Below, one piece after another: positions 8,159-17,925 of a stretch of DNA of 64,000 bases. Both the position numbers and the translations under genes were made by a program. The DNA is from an uncultured Erythrobacter sp. (lineage in GTDB: Bacteria; Pseudomonadota; Alphaproteobacteria; Sphingomonadales; Sphingomonadaceae), in assembly GCA_947494705.1 (NCBI GenBank), contig CANLVN010000005.1, forward strand, positions 71,835-135,834, written 5' to 3'. The notes below the pieces were generated by a model, which saw only the letters and a list, made by a program, of their open reading frames with translations, was not told where the DNA came from and made no database searches. Position 1 is the first letter of the stretch. Every line of letters starts with the position of its first letter.

Positions 8159-10273
8159 CTATGCGAAACGCATATGCGCCATCGCCATGGTGAACATCTG
8201 CGCGTTGATGCGGATCGATGACGGGAAGATGCTGGCATCGGCGACGTAGAGATTGCCGGTGCCATGCACCTTGAGATCGCTGCCCACGACCGAGCGTCGC
8301 ACATCCGAACCCATGACGTTGCCGCCCTGCGGGTGCGAACTGCTGACGATGAAGTCGTGCGGTTCCTTCAGGTGCCGTTCGACCAATGCGGCGATGTCGT
8401 CGCCCGGTTTGACAGTGACGCTGTCGGAGGTCGGCAGGTAGACCTCCTCGGCCCCGGCAGCGAAATGCATCTGCACCACGTCGATGACATGGCGGCGCAG
8501 TTGCTTGCAATGGTGATCCTTGAGCGACACGGCGAACGATCCGCGACGCACGCGACCGATGTCGCTTACCGGCATCAGGATGCCGATGCAGGCGAGGTTC
8601 GAATAGGATTGCATGCGGCGCACATATTCCTCGAACCATCCGCCCATCGAGGCGGAGAAGCTGGACGGCGGGTGGAACCAGCTTTCCAGCAGGTGATCGC
8701 CGCGATCGATGTACCCGCCCATCTGCACACCGTTCCAGCTGTTGACGGTCCCGGGCATCTTCGCGACCACCGGGCAGGCGAGATTGCAGGCGATCTGGTC
8801 CCCGACATGCGCGAAATTCAGCCGTTCCAGCAGTGCCGAGGAGGCGCCCGTTCCCGCTGCGATGATCGCGCCTTTGCTGGGCCGGATCGTCACCGAGCGG
8901 CCATTCTGGCGCACCATGACCGAACCGACCGGCTTGTTGTGAAGGTGCGTCTTGACGTTGATGCGAAAGGCCAGCGTGTTCTCCGCGATCAGCGCGCCAT
9001 CGTCCTGCGCGTCCTTCAGCAGGGTTTCGACCACCGAGTTCTTGCGATTGTAGGGGCAGCCCGAATTGCATGAGCCGCAGCCCCAGCAGGCGCGGTCTCC
9101 CGAACCGTAATTCTTCTCGAACCGATGATAACGCGCGTGTTCGTCGCCCGGCTTGCCATGGCCCGCTTCGCGAAATTTCGTCCACGCCTTGTCTAGATGC
9201 GCGGCGTTGGGGCCTGCGATGTCCTCGTCAATTTCAGCGATCTCGAGCCGGTTCCAGAGGTGGTCGAACGCCGCGCTCAGGCGCGCACGGTCGATCTGTA
9301 CGCCATATTCGCGGTGCCACGTATCGAGCACGTCCTCGGCGTCGGGGTGTATGGTGGGGCCGTCGGGGCGGAAGCAGATGCCGTTATTGACCAGAGAGGA
9401 CCCGCCGACCGCCTGCCCCTGCAGGATGGCGATCTCGCGATTGCTCGACGTCATCAGCCCGCCGCCGCGATACATGCCGGCATATTGAGCCGGATCGTCA
9501 TGGCGGATTTCACCGGTCGACCAATAATCGCCCTTCTCGATGACGATGACCCTCTCGCCCTTGGCCGCGAGCGCCGCTGCCGCCGCCGCGCCGCCTGCGC
9601 CCGATCCCATGATCAGCCAGTCGCACGGTTCGTTGCCGGTAAGCCGGACGGGGTTGATGTCGCTTGCGTTGGAAAACGGCGCGGCCTGCGGACGCTCCTG
9701 CGCAGGGACAAAGCCGATCGAGGGCCAGCTTTGCGGCCCCTGGTAATAGGCGGAATAGAAGACCGAGCGCAGTCGCCCGAGCGAACGGATGATCCCGAAA
9801 TCGGCCTCTGCGATAATGCGGGTCAGCCGTTCCTGGCGTTCCGCCACGGGCACGGCGTCGAAACTGCGCCCAAGCAGCAATTCGAGGAAGAACAGACCGG
9901 TCTTCACGTCGCGCCGCGCATCCTCGGGCATCATCGCGATCCACGCCATCGCGCGTTCAAGCACATCCAGCACGGTGCCCTGCGGAGGCTCGCCGCCGAA
10001 CAGCGCCTCGATGAAGGCCAGTTCGAATGCGGCGCGGCGCTTCGCAATGACGAGGATCAGGTTGTCGTCGACGGTCACTTCGCCCGCGCGACTGCGATCG
10101 AAGCTTTCGCCTTCCAGCGCCTTTGCGCCTGCATCGGTGACGACGTAGTCGACGCGTTCGCTATCGGGCCCGGTTTCGGTGCGCACGACCGGATGGCCCT
10201 GCGCCGTCATGCCAAGGGCGCGGACACTGCTCGGCGCGAGCGCGGCGAGAACCGAAGGTGACGGATCGGACAT
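8159..10273 (-). CDS. GMC-family FAD-dependent oxidoreductase (long-chain alcohol oxidase-like)
   Basis: GMC oxidoreductases oxidise alcohols with FAD. The 704-aa protein has a helical N-terminal region of about 200 residues, then the FAD-binding motif IMGSGAGGAAAAAALAAKGE with the following VIVIEKGDY, a GMC signature region (QGQAVGGSSLVNNGICFRP), a Cys-rich insertion CWGCGSCNSGCPYN, and the C-terminal NLYVADASIFPSSIRINAQM with its active-site-region Asn. The N-terminal extension and Cys motif recall fatty-alcohol oxidases. The RBS GGGGAAAG precedes ATG 10273. It stands alone between the deacetylase and the CinA-like gene. Confidence 0.85.
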   Translation of the reverse strand: MSDPSPSVLAALAPSSVRALGMTAQGHPVVRTETGPDSERVDYVVTDAGAKALEGESFDRSRAGEVTVDDNLILVIAKRRAAFELAFIEALFGGEPPQGTVLDVLERAMAWIAMMPEDARRDVKTGLFFLELLLGRSFDAVPVAERQERLTRIIAEADFGIIRSLGRLRSVFYSAYYQGPQSWPSIGFVPAQERPQAAPFSNASDINPVRLTGNEPCDWLIMGSGAGGAAAAAALAAKGERVIVIEKGDYWSTGEIRHDDPAQYAGMYRGGGLMTSSNREIAILQGQAVGGSSLVNNGICFRPDGPTIHPDAEDVLDTWHREYGVQIDRARLSAAFDHLWNRLEIAEIDEDIAGPNAAHLDKAWTKFREAGHGKPGDEHARYHRFEKNYGSGDRACWGCGSCNSGCPYNRKNSVVETLLKDAQDDGALIAENTLAFRINVKTHLHNKPVGSVMVRQNGRSVTIRPSKGAIIAAGTGASSALLERLNFAHVGDQIACNLACPVVAKMPGTVNSWNGVQMGGYIDRGDHLLESWFHPPSSFSASMGGWFEEYVRRMQSYSNLACIGILMPVSDIGRVRRGSFAVSLKDHHCKQLRRHVIDVVQMHFAAGAEEVYLPTSDSVTVKPGDDIAALVERHLKEPHDFIVSSSHPQGGNVMGSDVRRSVVGSDLKVHGTGNLYVADASIFPSSIRINAQMFTMAMAHMRFA

Positions 10274-10389
10274 TGCTTTCCCCCTGACAAGTCAACTCGG
10301 GACAAGAATGCCAAAGTTGGGGGAATAGACAAACTAAAACTGGAAAGCGCGATTGTAGAACGACGACAATATTCGCCGCGGGTGGGAAG

Positions 10390-11157
10390 TCAGATTCCGC
10401 CGGGCGTGAAATCGTATCCGGCCGTGGCAAGGCCATCGGTCAGGCTGTCGACGCAGCTTCTAAGGTCCTCCTCGCTGGTCGAGCGTATGACGAAATTCGC
10501 CCCCACCCGGCCTTCGCGGAAGAAAGGATAGGAGCCGATCTGGCAGTTCTCGTGCGCCTGTTCGACTTCGCGCAGGATACCTGCAACTTCGCTTTCGGCG
10601 GTCCAGCATCCAATCGTCTCGGTCAGCAGCGGCGCGCCGCCTTCGAGCTCGCCGGTCAGCGCATCGAGCATTCCCGCCGTGATATGCGGCACGCCGGCCA
10701 TCAGGATGACGTTGTCGCGCCTGATGCCCGGTGCGCCCGACATTCGGTTGGCGATCAGTTCCGCCCCATCGGGCACGCGCGCCATGCGCAAACGCCCTTC
10801 GGTCAGGCCGCCCTTGTCGGCGTAGTATTTTTCCAGGATGGCGCGCGCCTGCGGGTGGACGACGACCTCCACACCCAGTGCTTTCGCCACGGCATCGACG
10901 GTGATGTCGTCATGGGTCGGCCCGATGCCGCCGGTCGTGAACAGGTAGTCGTTGACGGCGCGCAGGGCATTGACGGCCTCGGCGATCCGCTCTTCGATAT
11001 CGGGTACGACGCGCACCTCGGATAGGCGGATGCCCTGCACCTGCAGCCAGCTGGCAACTTGCGCGATGTTCTTGTCATGGGTGCGGCCGGAAAGGATCTC
11101 GTCGCCGATGATGACGAGGCCGGCGGTCCATATCTTTTCGGAAGTGGGCATGGGCAC
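10390..11157 (-). CDS. CinA N-terminal / MoaB-like molybdopterin-binding domain protein
   Basis: This 255-residue protein is a stand-alone MoCF-biosynthesis domain. It shows VIIGDEILSGRTHDKN, the GG-I-GPTHDDITVDAVAKAL signature, and AGVPHITAGMLDAL. It corresponds to the N-terminal half of CinA and lacks the C-terminal PncC nicotinamide-deamidase domain. Comparable short proteins are annotated as competence/damage-inducible protein A, but their real role is uncertain. Start could be GTG 11157 or ATG 11151. It lies 40 bp upstream of nothing coding on its strand, with a flavin monooxygenase gene transcribed toward it from the right. Confidence 0.8.
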   Translation of the reverse strand: MPMPTSEKIWTAGLVIIGDEILSGRTHDKNIAQVASWLQVQGIRLSEVRVVPDIEERIAEAVNALRAVNDYLFTTGGIGPTHDDITVDAVAKALGVEVVVHPQARAILEKYYADKGGLTEGRLRMARVPDGAELIANRMSGAPGIRRDNVILMAGVPHITAGMLDALTGELEGGAPLLTETIGCWTAESEVAGILREVEQAHENCQIGSYPFFREGRVGANFVIRSTSEEDLRSCVDSLTDGLATAGYDFTPGGI

Positions 11158-11197
11158 CGACTAAAAGAGTTTGGGCACGACCCCAAGCCTTTTCGTC

Positions 11198-12706
11198 TTA
11201 TTCCGCCGCTTCCAGCTGTTCTTCGGGCGCCTGCGCATTCGCGCCTGCCTTGCGGAAGCTCAGCAGGCCATCGACCACGGGGTCGTCGACCATGCGCTTT
11301 CGATCGGTCAGGTAATCCTGATTGAGGCGCCACGGATATTCCACCGCGTTCTTCAGCATGATGCTTTTCGAACGCTGGATATAGCCGCTGGAGAAATCGA
11401 AGATGTCGTCTTCTTCGATGGCGGCCTCGGCCTGGCTGGTGAGCACCGGCACGGCAATGTCGCTGTCGTTTTTGCGCATGTGGTTGAGCACGCGGCAGAC
11501 ATAGTCCGAATTGATGTCGGCTCGCAGCGTCCAGCTGGCATTGAGATAGCCGAACACCACCGCGAGATTGGGCAGGTTCGAGAACATGCAGCCCTTGTAA
11601 TAATAGCGTTCGTTGAAGGCGACGGCCTCGCCATTGTGGCTGATCGCGATCTTGCCTGCGACGGCCAGTTTCAGGCCGGTCGCGGTGACTACGATATCGG
11701 CTTCCAGAAACTTGCCCGATTTGAGCCGTACGCCGCCTTTTTCAAAGGCTGCGATGTGATCGGTGACAACGCTTGCCTTGCCGGATTTCATCGCCTCGAA
11801 CAGGTCGTCGTCGGGCACGAGGCACAGGCGCTGCTCCCACGGATTATAGGGCGGGGTAAAGGCCTCCCGGTCGTAATCCTTGCCGAGCGCCTTCTCGATC
11901 TTTTCAGTGAGCATCGTCTTCATCTTCTCGGGCGTTTCGCGCGCGCGTTTGAAGCCGATGTCCTGAAGTTTGATGTTTTTGAAGCGGGTGATCCTGTAGG
12001 CGAGCTTTTCGGGCAGGATCTTGCGCAGGAAATTCGCAATGCGATCCTTGGCCGGGCGTGAGAACATCCATGTCGGCGTGCGCTGCAGCATGGTCACGTG
12101 CGCGGCCTTGTCCGCCATCGACGGGACGATGGTGACCGCGGTTGCGCCCGAACCGACCACCACGACCTTCTTGCCGGCGTAATCGAGGTCTTCGGGCCAG
12201 AATTGCGGGTGGAGTACCTGCCCTTCGAACTCGCCGAAGTCGAAGCCGGGATCATAAGGTTCGTCGTAATCGTAATAGCCCGCGCCCAGATACAGGAAGT
12301 TCGCGGTCAGGTGCGAGCGCGAGCCGTCGGCACTTTCCATTTCGACATGCCAGCGTGCCTCGTCATCGCGGAAATCGGCGCTGATGACCTTCTGACCGAA
12401 GCGGATGTTCTGGCGAATGCCGCGTTCATCGACAATCCGGTCGAGATATCCGAGAATGGCAGGCGCGTCGGCGATGCTCTTTTCATGCCGCCACGGTTCG
12501 AAATCGAAGCCGAGCGTATGCATGTCGCTGTCCGAGCGGATGCCGGGATAGCGGAACAGGTCCCAGGTCCCACCGAGATTGTCGCGGCGGTCGACAATGG
12601 CATAACTGTGACCCGGCGCCTTCATCTGCATGTGCGCGGCCATGCCGATGCCGGAAATGCCTGCGCCGACGATAAGCACGTCGAAATCTGGTGGTGTTGC
12701 GAGCAT
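11198..12706 (-). CDS. Flavin-containing monooxygenase, Baeyer-Villiger type
   Basis: Class B flavin monooxygenases use FAD, NADPH and O2 to oxidise ketones or heteroatoms. The protein shows VLIVGAGISGIGMAAHM (FAD fold), the Baeyer-Villiger fingerprint FEGQVLHPQFW (F-x-G-x3-H-x3-W), and a second Rossmann motif VVVVGSGATAVTIVPSM for NADPH. I choose ATG 12706 (MLATPPDFDV) because an AGGAGAGAG ribosome site precedes it. It gives about 502 aa, similar to EthA-type enzymes. It is divergent from a TonB receptor starting at 12815. The substrate is unknown. Confidence 0.87.
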   Translation of the reverse strand: MLATPPDFDVLIVGAGISGIGMAAHMQMKAPGHSYAIVDRRDNLGGTWDLFRYPGIRSDSDMHTLGFDFEPWRHEKSIADAPAILGYLDRIVDERGIRQNIRFGQKVISADFRDDEARWHVEMESADGSRSHLTANFLYLGAGYYDYDEPYDPGFDFGEFEGQVLHPQFWPEDLDYAGKKVVVVGSGATAVTIVPSMADKAAHVTMLQRTPTWMFSRPAKDRIANFLRKILPEKLAYRITRFKNIKLQDIGFKRARETPEKMKTMLTEKIEKALGKDYDREAFTPPYNPWEQRLCLVPDDDLFEAMKSGKASVVTDHIAAFEKGGVRLKSGKFLEADIVVTATGLKLAVAGKIAISHNGEAVAFNERYYYKGCMFSNLPNLAVVFGYLNASWTLRADINSDYVCRVLNHMRKNDSDIAVPVLTSQAEAAIEEDDIFDFSSGYIQRSKSIMLKNAVEYPWRLNQDYLTDRKRMVDDPVVDGLLSFRKAGANAQAPEEQLEAAE

Positions 12707-12814
12707 GTTTTTCTCTCTCCTGCCACCGATACAATCACAGGATGGTCGCAAAAGCGAGTCTTGATGGCAAATTGAAACTGACTTTGCACGGCAGGTGCGT
12801 TACGCGCGCCGCCC

Positions 12815-14848
12815 ATGAGTAACGCAATCCGGTTCGCAGTCTCCGCCCTCGCCCTCTCCGCCGCCTCCCCCGCATTCGCGCAGGACGAGGGCGAAGGTGA
12901 GTACGACGACGAGCCCCGGCCAGAGATCGTAGTGACCGGGGAAGGGCTCGAACCGGCGCTTTCCAACATCGTCTATTCGACGACCAACATCGAACGCGAA
13001 ACGATCGTCTCGTCGGGATCGGGGCGCCTCGACGACGTGCTGGCGAATGTCGCGGGGTTCCAGCAGTTCCGGCGCTCGGACAGCCGCTCGGCCAACCCGA
13101 CCGCGCAAGGCGTGACGCTGCGCGCGCTCAGCGGCAATGCGACAAGCCGCGCGCTGGTCCTGCTCGACGGAGTGCCGATTGCAGATCCGTTCTTCGGCTA
13201 CATCCCGCTCTCCGCCATCGCTCCCGAAACGCTGCGCAATATCCGCGTGACGCGCGGCGGTGGATCGGGGCCTTTCGGTGCCGGGGCGCTGGCAGGAACG
13301 ATCGAGCTGGAAAGCGCAGGCCTGCAAACGCTCGGTGGCGGCACCGCCAGCCTGCTTGTGAACGACCGCGAGGAAACCGAGGCGAGCGCGGTGCTGGCGC
13401 AGGAACTGGGCGCAGGTTTCGCCATTGCGAGCGGACGGTGGGACCGGGGACAGGGATTCTTCACCACGCCCGTCGACCAGCGCGTACCCGCATCCGCGCG
13501 CGCGGCGTTCGACAGCTGGAACATCGGCTTGCGCGGCGTCGCCCCGCTTGGCGAGGACACCGAAGTGCAGGCCCGCGTCGCGCTGTTTCGTGACGAGCGC
13601 ACCCTGCGCTTCGAAGGGGCGGATTCGACCAATGAAGGCCAGGATGCAAGCCTGCGCGTGGTGGGCCGCGGCGACTGGGCGTTCGATGCCCTGGCCTATG
13701 TCCAGGCGCGCAATTTCTCTAACGTCATCATCTCTTCGTCCCGCTTCGTGCGCGTTCTCGACCAGCGTAACACCCCCTCGACCGGTCTGGGCGGCAAGTT
13801 CGAGCTGCGCCCGCCGGTGGGCGATGCTCACGATCTGCGCGTCGGGGTGGATTACCGCCGCAGCGACGGCGAGCTGGAGGAGGACGCCTACAGCGCCTTT
13901 TCCGGCAACCTGACAGAGCGGCGCAATGCGGGTGGGGTGAATTCCAACCTCGGCTTTTTCGTCGAGGACGACTGGTCGATCGGTCCGCTGGTTGTAACCG
14001 GGGGCCTGCGCGCCGACCACACGCGGATCGAGGGCGGCTTCTTCCGCGCTCGCGATGCCGATGGCGCGCTTGTCAGCGAGACCATCGCCCCCGATCGCTC
14101 CGACTGGGCACTGAGCTGGCGTGCGGGAGCATCGTTCTACGCCACGCGTCGCCTCGATCTGCGCGCGGCGGCCTATACCGGCCTGCGCCTGCCCACCTTG
14201 AACGAACTGTACCGCCCCTTCGTCGTCTTCCCTGTCGTGACACAGGCCAATGCAGCGCTTGAAAACGAGCGCCTGAAGGGTTTCGAAGTCGGTCTGAGCT
14301 GGCAACCGATCAACGAAGCGGTGCTGTCGCTCACCGCTTTCGACAACCGGGTCGAGAATGCCATCGCCAACGTCACCATCGGCGAAAACCTGCGCCAGCG
14401 CCGCAACCTGCCGGCTATCGATGCGCAAGGCATCGAGGCTGGACTGGCGATGGTGTTCGGCGAGGTGTCCTTCGACGGGTCGCTTGCCTATACCGATGCC
14501 ACGATCGACGGCGAAGGCGCTTCGCTCGCGCTCGATGGCAATCGCCCTCCCCAGACCCCCGAACTGTCCGCAAGTGCCACGCTGGCATGGCAACCGCGCG
14601 AAGGGTGGAGACTGGCGACGACGCTGCGGCATGTCGGCGCCCAGTTCGAGGACGACCAGGAAAGTGATCGCCTGCCCCCGGCAACGACGCTCGACCTGTT
14701 CGCTCAGGTGCCGCTGTTCGGCAAATTGTCGCTCGTGGCCCGCGCGGAGAATATTTTCGACGAAACGGTCGTCACCCGCAACGCCGGCGGCGCAATCGAC
14801 CTCGGCGCTCCGCGCACCGTGTGGCTGGGTGTCCGCTACGGGCTCTGA
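12815..14848 (+). CDS. TonB-dependent receptor
   Basis: An outer-membrane active transporter of 677 residues. It has a signal peptide ending ASPAFAQ, a TonB-box-like PEIVVTGEGL, a plug domain (RALVLLDGVPIADPFFGY, IRVTRGGGSGPFGAGALAGT) and a beta-barrel with a conserved late segment RRLDLRAAAYTGLRLPTLNELYRP (written here in two overlapping parts: RRLDLRAAAYTG and GLRLPTLNELYRP). The last strand ends in WLGVRYGL. The vitamin-B12/haem-like short barrel fits a metal-chelate or small-ligand receptor, but the ligand cannot be named. A terminator-like structure follows at 14879-14941. Confidence 0.88.
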   Translation: MSNAIRFAVSALALSAASPAFAQDEGEGEYDDEPRPEIVVTGEGLEPALSNIVYSTTNIERETIVSSGSGRLDDVLANVAGFQQFRRSDSRSANPTAQGVTLRALSGNATSRALVLLDGVPIADPFFGYIPLSAIAPETLRNIRVTRGGGSGPFGAGALAGTIELESAGLQTLGGGTASLLVNDREETEASAVLAQELGAGFAIASGRWDRGQGFFTTPVDQRVPASARAAFDSWNIGLRGVAPLGEDTEVQARVALFRDERTLRFEGADSTNEGQDASLRVVGRGDWAFDALAYVQARNFSNVIISSSRFVRVLDQRNTPSTGLGGKFELRPPVGDAHDLRVGVDYRRSDGELEEDAYSAFSGNLTERRNAGGVNSNLGFFVEDDWSIGPLVVTGGLRADHTRIEGGFFRARDADGALVSETIAPDRSDWALSWRAGASFYATRRLDLRAAAYTGLRLPTLNELYRPFVVFPVVTQANAALENERLKGFEVGLSWQPINEAVLSLTAFDNRVENAIANVTIGENLRQRRNLPAIDAQGIEAGLAMVFGEVSFDGSLAYTDATIDGEGASLALDGNRPPQTPELSASATLAWQPREGWRLATTLRHVGAQFEDDQESDRLPPATTLDLFAQVPLFGKLSLVARAENIFDETVVTRNAGGAIDLGAPRTVWLGVRYGL

Positions 14849-14878
14849 CCCTACGTCAAAACGCGCACGCGCAACAAT

Positions 14879-14941
14879 ATGCCACTATTTTTCGCAATGC
14901 AGCAAATATGCTGCGCCGCGACACAACTAGTGGCATTTTTG
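14879..14941 (+). terminator. Nested hairpin with T-run after the TonB receptor
   Basis: The outer arms ATGCCACTA (14879-14887) and TAGTGGCAT (14928-14936) pair perfectly. Within the loop GCAGCA (14899-14904) pairs with TGCTGC (14909-14914). A run of T follows the outer stem. It is a plausible terminator for the receptor gene ending at 14848, although a regulatory role for the next gene is possible. Confidence 0.55.
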
Positions 14942-15054
14942 CACCACACCCTCAGGAACCCTCTCCGGCCTCTTGGCAGGCGTGAAACCGTTGATAGTCT
15001 GCGAAATTGGGAACCATACCGGCGAAAGATCGGGTGGAACTGGAGAGGAAAAAC

Positions 15055-17649
15055 ATGACACATAAGCTTACCGCTTATGCTGCAGGCCTGATGGCATGCA
15101 GCGCTATAACTGCCCCCGCAATGGCACAGGATGCCGAACAGGAGAGGCTTCGGGCTCCTGACAACGATCAGGTCATCATCGTGACCGCGACGCGGCGAGC
15201 GCAGGACGTCCAGGACATTCCCATCGCGGTGACCGCGGTCTCGCCCCAGCAGCTCGAGAACCAGGGCGTCGACAACATCCAGGAAGTCACCTCGGTCGCT
15301 CCCAGCTTCTCCTCCAGCCAGGCACAGCTTGCGTCGGGATCGGTCGTGTTGCGTATTCGCGGCATCGGCACCACCTCGAACAATATCGGGTTCGAAAGCG
15401 CAGTCGGCATCTTCATCGACGGTGCGTATCAGTAACGACCCGGCGTCGCACTGAGCGAGTTCGTCGACATCGAACGCGTGGAAGTCCTGCGTGGGCCTCA
15501 GGGCACCCTGTTCGGTCGCAACACTTCGGCTGGCGCACTCAACGTCGTGAACAAGCGGCCCGAGCTCGACAGCTTCGGCGGCTTCGTGAATGCCAGCTAC
15601 GGCAATTTCGACGAGATCAGCGTTCAGGGCGCGGTCAATGTGCCGATCGTTCAGGACACGCTCGCGCTGCGCCTGACCGGTGCCTATCGCGAGCGCGACG
15701 GGTTCATCACCCTGGTCGATGGCGATGGCAATCCGTTCGACGATTCCAACGATGTCGACCAGTATCTCGTGCGTGCACAGCTGGGCTTCGAAACCGAGAG
15801 CGGCTTGCGTGGCCGGTTGATCGGGGATTTCTCGAACAGCACGTCGAGCTGCTGCAGCCCGATCCAGCTTTACGAAGCGCCGATCGTCACAGCCGGAGCC
15901 TTTGCGGCAATCGGTCGCGATCCTGCGGGCGGCAACGGCCAGCCCGTTACGTCGACCAATCCTTTCGGCCAGCCTGTTTTCGAAGAAGCGCTGGACAACC
16001 GTATCGCCTCAGCCAATTTCGCGCCTCAGGCCGATATCGACAATTACGGCTTTACCGGCGAGGTCGAATTTCCGATTTCCGACAGTGCCGACCTGATCTT
16101 CATCGGGTCCTATCGCAAATATGAAAGTTTCGAGCGGTACGATTCCGACTTTACCGCCCTCGACATCTTCAATGTCGAAAGCGGCAGGCTCGACCTCGAA
16201 ACGTGGACTGCCGAACTTCGCCTGCAGGGCGAGGCGTTCGACGGCAACCTCAACTACATCTTCGGTGCCTACTACTCGGATGAGTCGATCGACCAGACGG
16301 TCGATTTCGCTCTTGGCTCGGATTTCGAAGCGAACTTCGCCGCAGCCTTCTTGGGCGGAGCGTTCGGACCTACGCCGTTCCAGACGCTGACCGGCGCGAC
16401 GCCGGGTGTCGGAGCGGTAGATCCGACCGGCACGACGAGCAGGAACCGTTTCCGGCAGGATGCGAAAAGCTACTCCATCTTCACCAACAATACGTTCGAC
16501 ATCACCGACGGGCTCAGCCTGACGCTGGGCGCGCGCTATTCCTGGGAAGACAAGGAAGGTGACTTCACGCAGGAAGCGGTGAACAACGATATCTGCCCGG
16601 CGACGCTGGCATCGCTCGACACCATTCCCCTGCTGGGGGTGCCTGCAAGTCAGGTTCCGACCTTGACCAATGCCTTCTTCGCCCTGGGCTGCTTCGGCTT
16701 TACCGCTCCTGCCGATCTTCCGGCCGCGCAGGTCCTGCCGCTCGTGCGGACGTTCGATACGACGTTCAACGATGAAGAGCTCATCTACACCGTCAATCTG
16801 GGGTATGAATTCGCCGCGCCGGTGAATGTCTATGCAAGCTTCACACATGGCTACAAGTCGGGCGGCATCAACCTGGACACGACCGCAGCGGTCGCGGGGG
16901 CTGAGCCCAGCTTCCTGTCCGAAGAGGTCGATGCCTATGAAGTCGGCCTCAAGAGCCGGTTGCTCGACAACGCAGTGACTTTCAACCTCGCGGCGTTCTA
17001 CGAGAAGTTCACGAACTTCCAGGTGCTCGAATTTACCGGCACCGCGTTCCAGACCTTCAACGTGCCCAAGGCGGATACCAAGGGTGTCGAAATTGAAACC
17101 CTGATCCGGCCGAACAGCGAGCTGACCTTCAATCTCTCGGGCACCTTCCTCAAGGCAAGCTATCCCGACGATTGCGCCGGGGACCAGGTCGCACCTCAGG
17201 TGGTTTCGCTGTGTGGTTACGACCTGACCAACGCGCCGCAAATCGTGGCGATTGCGGGCGGTCTCTGGGAGAAGCCCATCAACGCTTCGACCGAGTTCTT
17301 CCTGTCGGGCCAGGTCCGCATGGAAGGCGACCAGCGCACCTCGACCCAGGCGATCGTGCCGCCCAGCGCGGATCAGATTGCTGCTCTGGGCGTCGAAGCG
17401 GCGGTCGCAGCGCAGCCGCTGATCGTTGGCGATATCCAGGACGGCAAGACCTTCGTGAACCTGCGCGCCGGTCTTCGCTTTGCCGACGGGGCCTATTCGA
17501 TCGAAGGTTTCGTCAACAACCTGACCGACGAAGTGGTTCGCGGCGTGACCTTCAACACCACTCTGCGCAACACCGGCGCAGGCAATGCGCGCTCGGCCTT
17601 CTCGCTGCAGCCGCGCACCTACGGCGTGACGGTTCGCGCTCGGTTCTGA
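15055..17649 (+). pseudogene. TonB-dependent receptor interrupted by in-frame TAA
   Basis: The start ATG 15055 has a good RBS (GGAGAGG) and a signal peptide ending PAMAQ, followed by DQVIIVTATRRAQDVQDIP (TonB box and plug start). At 15433-15435 a TAA falls inside the plug, exactly where family members read Y-x-S-R-P-G: the frame reads GAYQ-stop-RPGVAL. It continues in the same frame with EFVDIERVEVLRGPQGTLFG and a complete barrel ending LQPRTYGVTVRARF. The full frame would be about 864 residues, the normal size for this Sphingomonadales subfamily. The downstream part has no signal peptide and could not be exported alone, so the locus is a pseudogene unless the stop is an error or is read through. 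Confidence 0.82.
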
Positions 17650-17672
17650 TCGGGAGGGGGTCAGACCACCAG

Positions 17673-17709
17673 AACGCGGCTCCGGGAAACCGGGGCCGCG
17701 TTTTTGTTT
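17673..17709 (+). terminator. Strong intrinsic terminator
   Basis: A long stem AACGCGGC-T-CCGG (17673-17685) pairs with CCGG-G-GCCGCGTT (17690-17702) around a GAAA tetraloop and is followed by TTTTTGTTT. It closes the interrupted TonB receptor gene. Confidence 0.92.
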
Positions 17710-17862
17710 GGGCTTTCATGTTTTGCGCCCCAGCCTGTTGCGGAGCACGGTCGCGCCAGCGACCGCAAGGCCGACTGGCCGCGCGCAGGTGCCCCGCCAG
17801 GAGCGCAGCGACCGGAGGGAACAGCACCGAGGACGAAGGCGCGGAGGCGCCTTCGCAAAACA

Positions 17863-17897
17863 AAAAAATTGGCCGGGACGAAATTACGCCCCGGCCA
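17863..17897 (-). terminator. Intrinsic terminator of the acyl-CoA dehydrogenase operon
   Basis: On the minus strand the stem TGGCCGGG (17897-17890) pairs with CCCGGCCA (17877-17870) and is followed by a run of seven T residues (17868-17862). It lies 29 bp after the stop of the acyl-CoA dehydrogenase gene. A further hairpin CGAAGGCGC/GCGCCTTCG sits at 17834-17855. Confidence 0.85.
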
Positions 17898-17925
17898 CCC
17901 GCCTTATTCTATCGCTTTCAACCGA

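Noticed and set aside
7779..9185. A 468-codon minus-strand open frame between the deacetylase and GMC genes
   Set aside because: It is in another frame of the same strand as two well-supported genes and reads as Arg-rich shadow sequence.
12800..14632. A 610-codon open frame on the minus strand opposite the TonB receptor gene
   Set aside because: It is the antisense shadow of a high-GC gene. The plus-strand frame has signal peptide, TonB box, plug and barrel, while the minus frame has no recognisable motif.
16009..17241. A 410-codon minus-strand frame opposite the second TonB receptor
   Set aside because: Antisense shadow. The barrel sequence on the plus strand is convincing despite its in-frame stop.
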